From the NCBI RefSeq assembly GCF_014640435.1, contig NZ_BMGY01000007.1:62001-126000 (forward strand): DNA of 64,000 bases, read 5' to 3'. The notes under the pieces are model-generated. The model searched no databases. It saw only the letters and a list, made by a program, of their open reading frames with translations, and was not told the origin of the DNA. Of this stretch, positions 41,544-51,133 are shown one piece after another (within the stretch, counting starts at the first letter, position 1; each line of letters begins with the position of its first letter). This DNA is from Hymenobacter frigidus (GTDB lineage Bacteria; Bacteroidota; Bacteroidia; Cytophagales; Hymenobacteraceae). A program made the translations under genes and the position numbers.

Positions 41544-43358
41544 TTACTTTAACACCTCCACCAGTGGAACACCGGTGCAGCCGCTGGGTTCTTGCAGGTG
41601 CAGAAAGCGCGCGAGGGTAGCCGCGATGTCGACGACTTGCACCGGCGCGGCCGATTCGCCGTGCTTTACGTGCCAGCCCCAGAAAAGTAGCGGCACGTGC
41701 GTGTCGTAGGCCCACGATTCGCCGTGGGTGGTGCCCTTGGCCGGGAAGCTGTAGGCCTCGTACCAGCCGGGCTCCAGCACCACCAGCACGTCGCCGCAGC
41801 GCTTGGGGTAGTAGCCGTTTTCGAGGAACATGAGCGTACCGCTCTCCCAGTGCGATTTTTGGATGTCTTCGGCGGTGAGGGCGCGGCTCACGCCGGGCAG
41901 CTGCACCATCACCTGCACCACTTCTTCGGCCAGGTCGGCGAGCTTGATTTTCTTTTCGCTGGCCAGTGTGCGGTTGAGGTACACCTGCTGGTTTTCGTAG
42001 CTGAGCACCCAGTTGCCGGCTCCGTGGCGGCGCACGAGGCGGTTTTGCAGGGTATCGCGCATGATGCTGGCCCCCACGGCCCCGGCCGGCAGGCGGTGGG
42101 CGCGCAGGAAATCGGGCGAGTGCGCCGCGCCGTGGTCGGCGGTGAGAAACACCAGCGTCTGACCCTTGCCCACGGTCTTGTCCAGGGTTTCGAACAGGCG
42201 CGTCAGCTCCTGGTCGAGGCGCAGGTACGTGTCTTCTACTTCAATGGAGTTGGGGCCGAACTGGTGGCCCACGTAGTCGGTGCTGCTGTAGCTCAGGGCC
42301 AGAAAATCGGTGATGCCGCGCTGGCCCAGCTGCTCGGCCCGGATGGCCTCCAGGGCCAGGTCGGTGGTGATGGTGTTGCCGAACGGCGTGCTGGGCAGCA
42401 GGCCCAGGTTGGGGGTGGCGGCGTTGGCGGGCGTGGCCCCGGCCTTGGGCGTGGCCGAAGCGGCTTTGCCATCGGCGGCCGTCTGGCTGGCGGGGCCGGG
42501 CAGGTTGTCTTTGTCGACGATGGCGGCCGGCACGCCACTAATGGCGGGCAGGTTGTGCGGAAACACGGGCGCGGCTTCCCCCTTGAACGCCGCTTCCCAG
42601 GCCACGTTATCGGGCGAGCTTTCGGTGTATTCGGCAATGGGCCGCAGGGTGTTCCAGGTACGCGAGAGGTACTTGGTGGCCAGCCCGCGCTGGTTGAACT
42701 TCACTACCCAGTCGGGCAGGGTTTTCTGGTAAAACGTACTGCTGATGAAGGAGCCGTTGCCGCCGTCGTACCAATAGGCGGCGGTGGCGGCGTGGCCGGC
42801 CGGCAGGATACTACCCCGGTCCTTGATGCACACGCCAATGACCTTGCTCTGGAAGTTGGTAGCCAGCCGCAGCTCATCGGTGATGGTGGTGGTGAGCATG
42901 TGGCGGGGGCTTTGCTGGCCGGCCGCGCCGCTGCTGCCCACGCCCTGCACGGTCTTGTCTTCGGTGACGTAAGTGGCGCGGCCGGTTTCGCGCTCAAACC
43001 AGTTGTTGCCCACAATGCCGTTCACCGACGGCGTGGCCCCGGTGTAGATGCTGGCGTGGCCCGGCCCGGTATAGGTGGGCACGTAGTTGTAGTGGCAGCT
43101 CTCAAAACTGAAGCCCTCGCCCAGCAAACGCCGGAAACCGCCCGTTCCAAACTTGCTCCAGTAGCGGTATAGATAGTCGTAGCGCATCTGGTCGACCACG
43201 ATGCCCACCACCAGCTTGGGCCGGGCCAAGGCCCCCGATGGAGCCGGTTTGGCTGCGCTGCTGGCTTTTGATGGAAGGGTGCGCCTGGACGTTTGAGCGG
43301 TGGCCGAACCGGCTACCAGCGCCGCCAGCGCAAAGGCAAGTATCTTTTTCAACGGCAA
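41544..43358 (-). CDS. PafA-like alkaline phosphatase family protein
   Basis: About 604 residues with a TTG start at 43358 (MPLKKILAFALAALVAGSATAQ gives the signal peptide); no ATG is nearby, and a TTG two codons later is also possible. The alkaline phosphatase fold is shown by GIVVDQMRYDYL (metal Asp), the nucleophile region VPTYTGPGHASIYTGA, AYWYDGGNG, SYSSTDYVGHQFGP and FLTADHGAAHS (metal ligands). The TGPGH nucleophile is that of the PafA type with Thr. A secreted monoesterase is likely. A Pro/Ala-rich insert is present near residues 310-340. Confidence 0.82.
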   Translation of the reverse strand: MPLKKILAFALAALVAGSATAQTSRRTLPSKASSAAKPAPSGALARPKLVVGIVVDQMRYDYLYRYWSKFGTGGFRRLLGEGFSFESCHYNYVPTYTGPGHASIYTGATPSVNGIVGNNWFERETGRATYVTEDKTVQGVGSSGAAGQQSPRHMLTTTITDELRLATNFQSKVIGVCIKDRGSILPAGHAATAAYWYDGGNGSFISSTFYQKTLPDWVVKFNQRGLATKYLSRTWNTLRPIAEYTESSPDNVAWEAAFKGEAAPVFPHNLPAISGVPAAIVDKDNLPGPASQTAADGKAASATPKAGATPANAATPNLGLLPSTPFGNTITTDLALEAIRAEQLGQRGITDFLALSYSSTDYVGHQFGPNSIEVEDTYLRLDQELTRLFETLDKTVGKGQTLVFLTADHGAAHSPDFLRAHRLPAGAVGASIMRDTLQNRLVRRHGAGNWVLSYENQQVYLNRTLASEKKIKLADLAEEVVQVMVQLPGVSRALTAEDIQKSHWESGTLMFLENGYYPKRCGDVLVVLEPGWYEAYSFPAKGTTHGESWAYDTHVPLLFWGWHVKHGESAAPVQVVDIAATLARFLHLQEPSGCTGVPLVEVLK

Positions 43359-43446
43359 ATGGGTAAGAATACGCGACCACAAATATACCCCGCGCCGTGC
43401 ACCAGCCACACACTTTCCGTCGGCCCTCACATTACGCTCTCATTAC

Positions 43447-44142
43447 GTGAAACCTGCCCTCATCTTCGACATGGACGGCGTGCTCGTCGACAACACGCCC
43501 TACCAGGCCCGCGCCTTCCAGCTCCTGTTCCGCGACCTGGGCCTGCGCACCAACGCCCACCAACTGCTCAAGCGCCTGAACGGCATGCCCGCCCCGGACA
43601 TCCTCAAGACCGTGTTCCGCCACCCCGTGCCCAGAAAGCAGCTGGAAGAATACGCCACCCAGCGCGAGTTTCTCTACCGCACACTTTACTGGAGCAAGCG
43701 GCGCGAGCTGCCCGGCCTCTCGGCTTTTCTGCGGGCGGCCCGCACCGCCGGCCACTCCATCGGCCTGGGCACCGGCTCGGGTGCCGAAACCATTAGCTAC
43801 ATCGTGGACTACCTCCAGCTGCGGCCGTTTTTCGACGTCATCGTGGGCAAAGACGACGTGGCCAAGGGCAAACCTCACCCCGACACCTTCGCCGCCGTAG
43901 CCGCTAGGCTGGGCGTGCCGCCCGCACACTGCATCGTGTTCGAAGATGCCGTGCTGGGCGAGCAGGCCGCCTACCGCGCCGGCATGCGCTGCGTGGGCGT
44001 GGCCACCAGCCTGCAGGCCGCCGACTTTCAGGCCCCGCTAACGGTCATCCAAAACTTCACCGACCTCACCCCCGCCCGGCTGCTGGCTCTGCTGGAGGAG
44101 CAGCCCGAAGCACCCCGGCCGGGCCGGCGGCGCCACGACTGA
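43447..44142 (+). CDS. HAD-superfamily phosphatase (beta-phosphoglucomutase-like)
   Basis: 231 residues from GTG 43447. The HAD motifs are motif I DMDGVLVDNTP (nucleophile Asp), motif II GLGTGSGAE, motif III Lys in VAKGKPHPDTF and motif IV FEDAVLGEQAAYRAGM. The cap region (35-90) matches the beta-phosphoglucomutase/sugar phosphatase class. The substrate is not known. It diverges from the PafA-like gene with 88 bases between starts. The last residues (QPEAPRPGRRRHD) are a basic tail. Confidence 0.82.
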   Translation: MKPALIFDMDGVLVDNTPYQARAFQLLFRDLGLRTNAHQLLKRLNGMPAPDILKTVFRHPVPRKQLEEYATQREFLYRTLYWSKRRELPGLSAFLRAARTAGHSIGLGTGSGAETISYIVDYLQLRPFFDVIVGKDDVAKGKPHPDTFAAVAARLGVPPAHCIVFEDAVLGEQAAYRAGMRCVGVATSLQAADFQAPLTVIQNFTDLTPARLLALLEEQPEAPRPGRRRHD

Positions 44143-44162
44143 TACGCCTTCGGCAGTGGAAG

Positions 44163-46223
44163 TTAATTCACCACAACGCGGCGAATCTCCGTGTGAGAAC
44201 CCGCTTGCATTCGCAACAGGTAGGTGCCAGCAGGCACAAGCGAGGTGTCGATGTGAATATGCGCCGCCCCGACTGGCAGCGCAGCCTGTTGCTGCCGAAC
44301 TGTTTGACCGAGCACATTGAGTAGCGCCAGTTGCACCGTGGTTGCCCCCGCTATTGGCGGCACCACCACCGTTAGCGGGCCGTGGGTAGGATTGGGATAC
44401 ACCAACAAGCTGGCATTAGGGCGCAAGTGCATGGCGGCCAGCGCCCCACTTAAGACGAATCGGGTGTTGCTGATGAGCACGCCTTGGGGGGTGGTAACGG
44501 TTACGGGCCCGGTGGTGGCACCGCTGGGCACAAGTACGCGTAGCATAACTGGCGAAACGACGCTAAAATCCGCCGCTGGAACCGGCGTGCCATTGAAGCT
44601 GACGGCACTGGTACCAGTCAGGTTGGTTCCACGCAGCATGACGACTGCCCCAACCGTGCCGGTGGTAGGAGCCAGCGCTGTGCGCAGGTTCGAAATTTGG
44701 TTCAGCAGCACGCTGACGGTGCCACGCCCCCCGCCGGTGCCGCTGCCACTATTGTTGTTATTGGCGGTCAGCACGTCCAGGTTGCCATCACCGTCTACGT
44801 CGCCCAGAGCCACCGACCCCGGAAAACTGGCGCCTACTGCTGGTGTCGGCGTGAAGACGGGCTCAACGAACAGGCCGCTGCCAAGGCCACCGTTTAGACG
44901 CAGCGTCACCGTGTTGGTGTTATTGTCGTTGCCAATGAGCAGGTCCGGGTCGCCGTCGCCGTCCAGGTCGCCCAGAACAACTTGCATGGGCTGCCGGGAA
45001 ACAGCTATGCTTTGAAATAGCGTGAACGTATGGCTGTTGCCGCTGTTGAGCCATGTTTCAATGCTATTGGCTATCCCTGCTTTGCTTACCACGAGGTCCG
45101 GGTAGCCGTCGCTATTTACATCGCCCAGGGTGGCGCTGGCCGTAAAGTCACCCGTGCTAAAGTCTGCATTCGTAGTGGGCGCGGCAAACGTGCCGCTGTT
45201 CAATCCACTATTGAGCCGGAGGCTCATAATGTTGTTCCCACACCGCGCCAAGATATCCAAGTCGCCGTCATTATCGACATCGCCAAGCAGCACCTGACTG
45301 GGAGCAGCCCCAACGGTAACTTCGGCACCGCTGGCTGGGGTCACAAACAGCCCGCTATTCAGGCCATTGTTCCGACGAATGCTCACCGAGTTGCCACCCA
45401 CATTGGCCGTAAGCACATCCAGGTCGCCGTCGCCATCAACATCGCCGAGCACGGGGTCTTTAGCAAAACTACCCACCGCAATGCTGCTTCCGTTTGCTGG
45501 AGCCACGAAAACCCCACTGTGCAGCCCACTATTCAAGCGCAAGGCCAGAGGGACGTTGCCCGCAGTAGCCAGCACATCCAGGTCGCCATCACCGTCTACA
45601 TCGCCCAATGCCAGCTGAACCGGGCCAGATGCCGTGCCAACCGCAAAACTGGCGTTGGTCGCCGGGGCCACAAAGCTCCCGCTGTTCAGGCCGTCGTTCA
45701 GTCTTACACTTACCGCACCTGTTCCCGTCCCCACCAGCATATCCAGGTCGCCGTCGCCATCGATATCGCCCAACACCACACTTCTAGGGCCGTAGTCAAC
45801 GGAAACTAAGGTGGACGCAGTAATTGGTGCCGCAAATGCTCCCCCACCAAAGCTACCTACCGCCGTGGTAAACTCGTAGCATTGGGGAGCCGTGCTTCCG
45901 CCCGTGGTACTCCTCACCGTAGCCGGTACGGTCACCTGCACGGTTTCGCCGGGCAGAAAAGCCGTGGTCGGTGCGAACGTAACGGTATTGCCATTGGTAC
46001 TGTACGTGCCCACTTTCTTGCCACCGCCCCGCACTGAATTCACTTGCACCGCGTTTGCGGTGGCAGGGTCGATAGCTTGCGAAAACGTGATGCTTACGGG
46101 TGCGCTCCGAAGAACCCCCACCGCACCACGGCCGGGCACCAGGTTGGTAACAGTGAGCGCCTGGCCGCTAACAGCTCTGCAAACGGTGAGAAAAACAGCG
46201 GTAGGTAAAAGTATTTTTTTCAT
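44163..46223 (-). CDS. FG-GAP/VCBS-repeat secreted protein with T9SS sorting domain
   Basis: 686 residues with a signal peptide (ILLPTAVFLTVCRAVSGQA). Domain order: Ig-like Big_5-type domain (about 22-118, VPGRGAVGVLRSAPVSITFSQ); seven repeats with the Ca2+-binding pattern LGDVDGDGDLDVL (about 145-525); IPT/TIG-like domain (about 535-615, VVMLRGTNLTGTSAVSFNG); and a type A C-terminal sorting domain (YPNPTHGPLTVVV...GTYLLRM). The repeats suggest a beta-propeller. The signal plus sorting domain means export by the type IX system, whose parts lie at 53-64 kb. The role is unknown; such proteins often bind or coat surfaces. Confidence 0.9.
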   Translation of the reverse strand: MKKILLPTAVFLTVCRAVSGQALTVTNLVPGRGAVGVLRSAPVSITFSQAIDPATANAVQVNSVRGGGKKVGTYSTNGNTVTFAPTTAFLPGETVQVTVPATVRSTTGGSTAPQCYEFTTAVGSFGGGAFAAPITASTLVSVDYGPRSVVLGDIDGDGDLDMLVGTGTGAVSVRLNDGLNSGSFVAPATNASFAVGTASGPVQLALGDVDGDGDLDVLATAGNVPLALRLNSGLHSGVFVAPANGSSIAVGSFAKDPVLGDVDGDGDLDVLTANVGGNSVSIRRNNGLNSGLFVTPASGAEVTVGAAPSQVLLGDVDNDGDLDILARCGNNIMSLRLNSGLNSGTFAAPTTNADFSTGDFTASATLGDVNSDGYPDLVVSKAGIANSIETWLNSGNSHTFTLFQSIAVSRQPMQVVLGDLDGDGDPDLLIGNDNNTNTVTLRLNGGLGSGLFVEPVFTPTPAVGASFPGSVALGDVDGDGNLDVLTANNNNSGSGTGGGRGTVSVLLNQISNLRTALAPTTGTVGAVVMLRGTNLTGTSAVSFNGTPVPAADFSVVSPVMLRVLVPSGATTGPVTVTTPQGVLISNTRFVLSGALAAMHLRPNASLLVYPNPTHGPLTVVVPPIAGATTVQLALLNVLGQTVRQQQAALPVGAAHIHIDTSLVPAGTYLLRMQAGSHTEIRRVVVN

Positions 46224-46389
46224 GCGAATCAGTGGAAAAGTCTTGAGCCAGGTGCAAAAAATTTACATCGAGGCAATAAACCCTGCAAGATACACTGATT
46301 CAGCACGTTCTCGGGACAAATACGCTGTTATACTAATTGCGAAGTGGTTTGCAAAAATCAGCAACAAGTATAACAATGGAATATCATTC

Positions 46390-46740
46390 CTACTCCACCC
46401 GTAACGTCCGCGCCACGCGCTGGTCCCCCACCTGCACCACCACGCGGTACAGCCCCGGCGCGCGGCCCAGCAGGGGTACTTCGGCTGTGCCCCCGGTTTC
46501 GGGCAGGCTCACGGGCTGCTCAAACACGACCGCGCCCTGGGCGTCTACGAGCGTGACGGTGGCCCGTGTCACTCCAGCCACCGCCGGCACCGCCACCGTG
46601 GCCCGGATATGGGCCGGGTTGGGGTACACGCTCACCTCGGCCAGCGGGACCTGCGCGTAGGCAGCGGGGCCGGTCAGAACGGCGGCGGCCACCAGGCCCA
46701 GCAACTGCCCCATCCGAGAAATTACAACCAAGCTTTTCAT
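46390..46740 (-). CDS. T9SS type A sorting domain without cargo
   Basis: 116 residues. A signal peptide (GQLLGLVAAAVLTGPAAYA) is followed almost at once by a type A C-terminal sorting domain (EVSVYPNPAHIRATVAVP...GLYRVVVQVGDQRVARTLRVE). No other domain is present, so the whole mature protein is the export signal. It could be a remnant of a bigger secreted protein or a small T9SS-dependent surface protein. A terminator lies next to its start side (46772-46808), marking the end of the ATP synthase transcript. Confidence 0.72.
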   Translation of the reverse strand: MKSLVVISRMGQLLGLVAAAVLTGPAAYAQVPLAEVSVYPNPAHIRATVAVPAVAGVTRATVTLVDAQGAVVFEQPVSLPETGGTAEVPLLGRAPGLYRVVVQVGDQRVARTLRVE

Positions 46741-46771
46741 TACAAACCGGAAAAAGGCCGCGATGCAGCAT

Positions 46772-46808
46772 AAAAAAGGCCCGCTTCTAACAGAAGCGGG
46801 CCTTTAAA
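46772..46808. terminator. Bidirectional terminator between atpG and the sorting-domain gene
   Basis: AAAAAAGGCCCGCTTCT and AGAAGCGGGCCTTTT form a strong stem with a short loop (AACA), A run before and T run after. It ends the ATP synthase operon, whose last gene is atpG. Confidence 0.88.
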
Positions 46809-46828
46809 ATTGTGTGGGCTGCGAAATA

Positions 46829-47713
46829 TTACCCCGCCGCCAGCGCCTCGGCACCGCCCACGATTTCGAGAATCTCGGTCGTGATGGCCGCCTGACGCGT
46901 CCGGTTGTAAGTCAGCTTGAGGGCCTTGAGCAGCTCCCCGGCGTTGTCGGTGGCTTTGTCCATGGCCGTCATGCGGGCACCGTGCTCCGAGGCGTTGCTT
47001 TCCAGCACCGCCTTGTAGAGCTGGATTTTGATGGACTGCGGAATCAGCGTCTGCACAATGTCCTGCTTGACGGGCTCGAACAGGTAATCCACGTTGGCCG
47101 TGGTTTCGGCCGTGGCGGGAGCCCCTACCGGCACCAGCGGCAGCAGCTGCTCGGTCCGGATAACCTGGGTGGCCACGTTACGGAACTCGTTGTACACCAT
47201 CACCACCTCGTCGTAGGTGCCGGCCCGGAAGCCGTCCATGGCCACTTCGGCCGCCGCCCGCACCGTCTCGAACGACAGCTTGGCGAAAACGTGGGTGTAG
47301 TTGCCCACGATGTTGCCCTTACGGGTGTAGTAGTCGTGCGCCTTCTTGCCAATGGCCATCACCGAAATGCTGGCCGCTGGCAAGCTGGCGTAACGCTCCG
47401 CGATGAGGGCATTTACCCCCTTGAACACGTTCGAGTTGAACGCGCCCGCCAGGCCCCGGTCCGAGGTAATGGCAATAACCAGCACCTTGCGCACCTCGCG
47501 GACCACGCCGAACTCGCTGTCGGCAGCGGCATCAGCATTACGCGTCAGGTTAGCCAGAATAGTATTCAGCCGCTGCGCATAGGGCCGCATCCGGATAATG
47601 TTGTCCTGCGCGCGGCGCAGCTTGGCTGCCGCCACCATTTTCATGGCTTTGGTAATCTGCTGCGTGCTGCTCACCGACTGGATGCGGTTGCGGACTTCTT
47701 TTAGGTTGGCCAT
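46829..47713 (-). CDS. atpG: F1Fo ATP synthase gamma subunit
   Basis: 294 residues. This central rotor stalk couples proton flow to the catalytic beta subunits. Conserved ends are present: N-terminal LKEVRNRIQSVSSTQQITKAMKMVAAAKLRRAQ and C-terminal MTAMDKATDNAGELLKALKLTYNRTRQAAITTEILEIVGGAEA. The middle part (ITSDRGLAGAFN) is also conserved. It is the last gene of the operon; a hairpin lies between it and atpA. Genes for beta and epsilon do not follow. Confidence 0.96.
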   Translation of the reverse strand: MANLKEVRNRIQSVSSTQQITKAMKMVAAAKLRRAQDNIIRMRPYAQRLNTILANLTRNADAAADSEFGVVREVRKVLVIAITSDRGLAGAFNSNVFKGVNALIAERYASLPAASISVMAIGKKAHDYYTRKGNIVGNYTHVFAKLSFETVRAAAEVAMDGFRAGTYDEVVMVYNEFRNVATQVIRTEQLLPLVPVGAPATAETTANVDYLFEPVKQDIVQTLIPQSIKIQLYKAVLESNASEHGARMTAMDKATDNAGELLKALKLTYNRTRQAAITTEILEIVGGAEALAAG

Positions 47714-47731
47714 TTATTCGAGTTAATTAAC

Positions 47732-47831
47732 CGTCATGCTGAGCGAAGCGCAGCGTAGTCGAAGCATCTCTACCGCCGCAGTATATTGATTACTTGGGCG
47801 GTAGAGATGCTTCACTGCGTTCAGCATGACG
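47732..47831. repeat. GTCATGCTGAGC-family hairpin, copy 8, between atpA and atpG
   Basis: The left arm (47732-47777, CGTCATGCTGAGCGAAGCGCAGCGTAGTC...) and right arm (47797-47831) pair with an 11-base indel in the left arm. It fills the 136-base gap inside the ATP synthase operon. Confidence 0.8.
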
Positions 47832-47849
47832 ACCTTTTTTAATGCTTTC

Positions 47850-49433
47850 CTACTTCGCTGCGTAGTTTGCCGCCACGTCCTTGGCTACCTCGCGGATGGC
47901 CTTGGTGGCGCTATCATCCAGCTTGCCGGCCTTCAGGGCCTTCAGCACGTCGGGGTAGCGCGAGTTCATCACCTGGCCAAACTCCTTCTCGAATTCGCGC
48001 ACGCGGTTCACGGGCACGGTATCGAGTAGGCCGTTGGTCGAAGCGTAGATGATGGCCACTTGGTCTTCCACCTTCACGGGCGAAAACTGGGGCTGCTTCA
48101 GAATCTCCAGGTTGCGGCGGCCGCGCTCAATGGTGAGCTTAGTCGAGGCATCGAGGTCGGAACCGAACTTGGCGAAGGCTTCCAGCTCGCGGAACTGGGC
48201 CTGGTCGAGCTTCAGCGTACCGGCCACTTTCTTCATCGACTTAATCTGGGCGTTGCCACCCACGCGCGATACCGAAATACCCACGTTGATGGCCGGACGC
48301 ACACCCGAGTTGAACAGGTTGGTCTCGAGGAAAATCTGGCCGTCGGTGATGGAAATCACGTTGGTCGGGATGTAGGCCGATACGTCGCCGGCCTGCGTCT
48401 CAATCAGGGGCAATGCCGTGAGCGAACCGCCGCCTTTCACCAAGTGCTTGATGCTGTCGGGCAGGTCGTTCATGTTCTGCGCAATCTCGTCCGAAGCGTT
48501 GATTTTAGCCGCCCGCTCCAGCAAACGGCTGTGCAGGTAAAACACGTCACCGGGGTACGCCTCGCGTCCGGGAGGACGACGGAGCAGCAGCGACACCTCG
48601 CGGTAGGCCACGGCCTGCTTGCTCAAGTCGTCATACACCACGAGCGCAGGACGACCCGTGTCGCGGAAAAACTCGCCAATGGCCGCACCCGTGAAGGGCG
48701 CGTAGAACTGCAGCGGAGCGGGGTCAGCCGCCGAAGCCGCTACCACCACCGTATAGTCCATGGCACCGCCTTTGGTCAGCGACTGCACCACCTGAGCCAC
48801 CGTCGAAGCCTTCTGGCCGATAGCGACGTAGATGCAGAACACGGGCTCGCCACGCTCAAAGAACTCGCGCTGGTTCAGGATGGTGTCGATGGCCACGGCC
48901 GACTTGCCCGTCTGGCGGTCACCGATAATCAGCTCGCGCTGACCCCGGCCAATCGGAATCATGGCGTCAATCGACTTGATGCCGGTTTGCATCGGCTCGG
49001 TTACGGGCTGACGGTAGATTACGCCGGGAGCCTTGCGCTCCAGGGGCATTTCGTACAGCTCGCCGGTGATGGGACCACGGCCGTCGATGGGATTGCCCAG
49101 CGTGTTGACCACGCGGCCCACAATGCCCTCGCCCACCTTGATGGAGGCAATTTTCTTGGTGCGCTTCACCGTGGCACCTTCCTGAATACCGGAGTAGTCG
49201 CCGAGCATTACGGCACCTACGTTGTCTTCTTCCAGGTTGAGCACAAGGGCCTGCAGGCCGTTCTCGAACTCAATCAGCTCGCCCGCCTGGGCTTTGCCCA
49301 ATCCGTAGATGCGGGCCACGCCGTCGCCCACCTGCAACACGGTGCCGACTTCTTCCAGCTCGGCTTCGGACTTGAAATTGGACAGTTGCTGCCGCAGGAT
49401 TGCGGAGACTTCATCCGGACGTACTTCTGCCAT
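47850..49433 (-). CDS. atpA: F1Fo ATP synthase alpha subunit
   Basis: 527 residues, full length. It forms the F1 head with beta and holds regulatory nucleotide sites. The P-loop is [33 protein letters not shown] and [50 protein letters not shown] are signature stretches. The frame starts at ATG 49433 ([20 protein letters not shown]). The neighbour order atpH-atpA-atpG is normal. Confidence 0.97.
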   Translation of the reverse strand: MAEVRPDEVSAILRQQLSNFKSEAELEEVGTVLQVGDGVARIYGLGKAQAGELIEFENGLQALVLNLEEDNVGAVMLGDYSGIQEGATVKRTKKIASIKVGEGIVGRVVNTLGNPIDGRGPITGELYEMPLERKAPGVIYRQPVTEPMQTGIKSIDAMIPIGRGQRELIIGDRQTGKSAVAIDTILNQREFFERGEPVFCIYVAIGQKASTVAQVVQSLTKGGAMDYTVVVAASAADPAPLQFYAPFTGAAIGEFFRDTGRPALVVYDDLSKQAVAYREVSLLLRRPPGREAYPGDVFYLHSRLLERAAKINASDEIAQNMNDLPDSIKHLVKGGGSLTALPLIETQAGDVSAYIPTNVISITDGQIFLETNLFNSGVRPAINVGISVSRVGGNAQIKSMKKVAGTLKLDQAQFRELEAFAKFGSDLDASTKLTIERGRRNLEILKQPQFSPVKVEDQVAIIYASTNGLLDTVPVNRVREFEKEFGQVMNSRYPDVLKALKAGKLDDSATKAIREVAKDVAANYAAK

Positions 49434-49536
49434 TGATTTGGGATGATGAGGTGATGCGGGTGATGGGCTATGAGGGGCGGAGAGGCTACCAAGGAGCAGG
49501 CCTTCTTCATTTCCTCATCACGACATCACTTTATCA

Positions 49537-50094
49537 CTAGTTATTTGAGTAAGTATTTTCTTGCAAAGAAGTGCGCAGCTTGCGGAGGCTGGTGCGCACC
49601 GAATCATCAATCTGCTGGTCGCCCACCCGCAGCACGAAGCCGCCGATGAGGCTAGGGTCCACCTTTTCGGTGAGCTTGACCTCCGTAAGACCGGTTTGCT
49701 TAATCACCAGCTGCTCCAGCTCGTCCCGCAAGGCGGGCGTGAGCGGCGTGGCCGACGTGACTTGGGCGGTTTGAATGCCCTGCATCACGTTGTACTGCGC
49801 CTGAAACTCGGTGCCCATGCTTTCCAGCGCAGACTCCCGGTTTTTCTGGGTCAGGATGGTAAAGAACTGCATGGTCACGTCCGACACCTTGCCCTGAAAA
49901 ATGGCGGTGAGGATGGCCAGCTTTTTATCGTGCTTCACAATCGGGTTGCGCAGCAACAAGCGTAAATCGCGGTTTTCGGCCACGGTCTTGCCCAGCAAGT
50001 CCATGTCCTGCTTCACCGTTTCCAGCGTGCCCATCTCCTTGCCCAAGTCGAGGAGCGACTTGGCGTAGCGGGCGGCTACTCGTTGGTCAGCCAT
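49537..50094 (-). CDS. atpH: F1Fo ATP synthase delta (OSCP) subunit
   Basis: 185 residues. The N-terminal helical OSCP-type domain (VAARYAKSLLDLGKEMG, DLRLLLRNPIVKHDKKLAIL) links the peripheral stalk to the top of F1; the C-terminal part (VTSATPLTPALRDELEQLV, DPSLIGGFVLRVGDQQIDDSVRTSLRKLR) is the typical end. It lies in operon order between atpF and atpA. Spacing to atpA is about 103 bases. Confidence 0.95.
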   Translation of the reverse strand: MADQRVAARYAKSLLDLGKEMGTLETVKQDMDLLGKTVAENRDLRLLLRNPIVKHDKKLAILTAIFQGKVSDVTMQFFTILTQKNRESALESMGTEFQAQYNVMQGIQTAQVTSATPLTPALRDELEQLVIKQTGLTEVKLTEKVDPSLIGGFVLRVGDQQIDDSVRTSLRKLRTSLQENTYSNN

Positions 50095-50105
50095 ATAGTT
50101 GGTTT

Positions 50106-50208
50106 TGTCATGCTGAGCTGGCGAAACATCTTATCAGGTTCGCACCACTCGGTAAGCTAAATCTGACGAAGGCAGCGGTGATAAGATGCTTCCTTCGCCA
50201 GCATGACA
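50106..50208. repeat. GTCATGCTGAGC-family hairpin, copy 9, between atpF and atpH
   Basis: The left arm (50106-50136, TGTCATGCTGAGCTGGCGAAACATCTT) and right arm (50179-50208, AAGATGCTTCCTTCGCCAGCATGACA) pair with a few mismatches and small indels. It is a second copy inside the ATP synthase operon. Confidence 0.8.
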
Positions 50209-50213
50209 GACAG

Positions 50214-50714
50214 TTAATTAAGTTTTACGTCTTTCAAATACGAATCCACCAGCTGCGTTTGGGCAGTGGGGTCGGCCAGCTCGCGGCGCAGGATGCGCTC
50301 GGCGATGTCGACCGACAGCTTGGCGGCGGTATTTTTCACCTCAGCCAAAGCAAGGTTCTTCTCTTGCTGAATGGCTTCGCGAGCCTGCTGAATGATGGTG
50401 TTGGCTTCGGCCGTGGCGCGGGCCTTTTCGGCTTCGCGGTGCTGGTTGGCCATCACGGTAGCTTCCTGCATCATGCGGTCGCGCTCGAGGCGGGCGTCAG
50501 TCAGCAACTTCTCGTTGCCGGCTTTCAGCTGCTGCATCTCAACTTTGGCCTGGTCGGCCATGCGCAGGGCGCCTTCGATGTTGTCTTCGCGCTCTTTGAG
50601 CGCCAACAGAATGGGCTTCCAGGCAAACTTGCCCAGCAGAAACAGCACCAGCAGAAAAATAACCAGTTGCCAGAAAATCAGGCCGAGTTCAGGGGATAAA
50701 AAAGCTGGCAGCAT
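50214..50714 (-). CDS. atpF: F1Fo ATP synthase b subunit
   Basis: 166 residues. One N-terminal membrane helix (GLIFWQLVIFLLVLFLLGKFAW, about 11-33) anchors a long charged amphipathic helix (ALKEREDNIEGALRMADQAKVEMQQL and so on), as in the peripheral stalk. It is in the operon order atpE-atpF-atpH, separated from atpH by a hairpin. Confidence 0.94.
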   Translation of the reverse strand: MLPAFLSPELGLIFWQLVIFLLVLFLLGKFAWKPILLALKEREDNIEGALRMADQAKVEMQQLKAGNEKLLTDARLERDRMMQEATVMANQHREAEKARATAEANTIIQQAREAIQQEKNLALAEVKNTAAKLSVDIAERILRRELADPTAQTQLVDSYLKDVKLN

Positions 50715-50857
50715 TGATACGGTATAGGTAAGGGAAATCGAAAAATCCGACTAATCGACTACGCAGATTAGGAGCAGGTAAGCCCGCCGCGCCAACTGCA
50801 CAAGCAGCAGCGGGCGGCGGGCTTCCAACTACTTCCGGGCCCGGAGCCCGGCCAGCA

Positions 50858-51133
50858 CTAAACGAGTTTGGTCCAGATAAGTACGCAAACCACAACGGCG
50901 AACAAGCCCAGGCCTTCAATCAGAGCGGCGGCGATAATCATAGCCGTCTGGATTTTGCCCGAAGCTTCCGGCTGACGGCCGATAGCATCCATGGCGCTGC
51001 CGCCAATGCGGCCAATGCCCAGGCCTACGCCCAAAGCCACCAAACCTGCACCGATACCGGCACCCATCACGGCCAAACCAGGACCGTAGTTACTTGCCAT
51101 GGCAACAGCCTGCAAAAACAAAGAAAGAAGCAT
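50858..51133 (-). CDS. atpE: F1Fo ATP synthase c subunit
   Basis: 91 residues with a short leader (MLLSLFLQAVAMA); a start at the second Met would also fit. Two helices form a hairpin: GLAVMGAGIGAGLVALGVGLGIGRIGG, and TAMIIAAALIEGLGLFAVVVCVLIW with the ion-binding Glu in LIEG. The polar loop is GRQPEASG. The ring rotates with gamma. The Glu flanks look like a proton type. Confidence 0.94.
   Translation of the reverse strand: MLLSLFLQAVAMASNYGPGLAVMGAGIGAGLVALGVGLGIGRIGGSAMDAIGRQPEASGKIQTAMIIAAALIEGLGLFAVVVCVLIWTKLV

Noticed and set aside
41697..43172. 491-codon plus-strand frame opposite the PafA-like gene
   Set aside because: It is a Gly/Ala/Val-rich shadow without recognisable motifs; the minus-strand gene has full active-site motifs.
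48060..49436. 458-codon plus-strand frame opposite atpA
   Set aside because: It is a reverse-strand shadow of a conserved ATP synthase gene.
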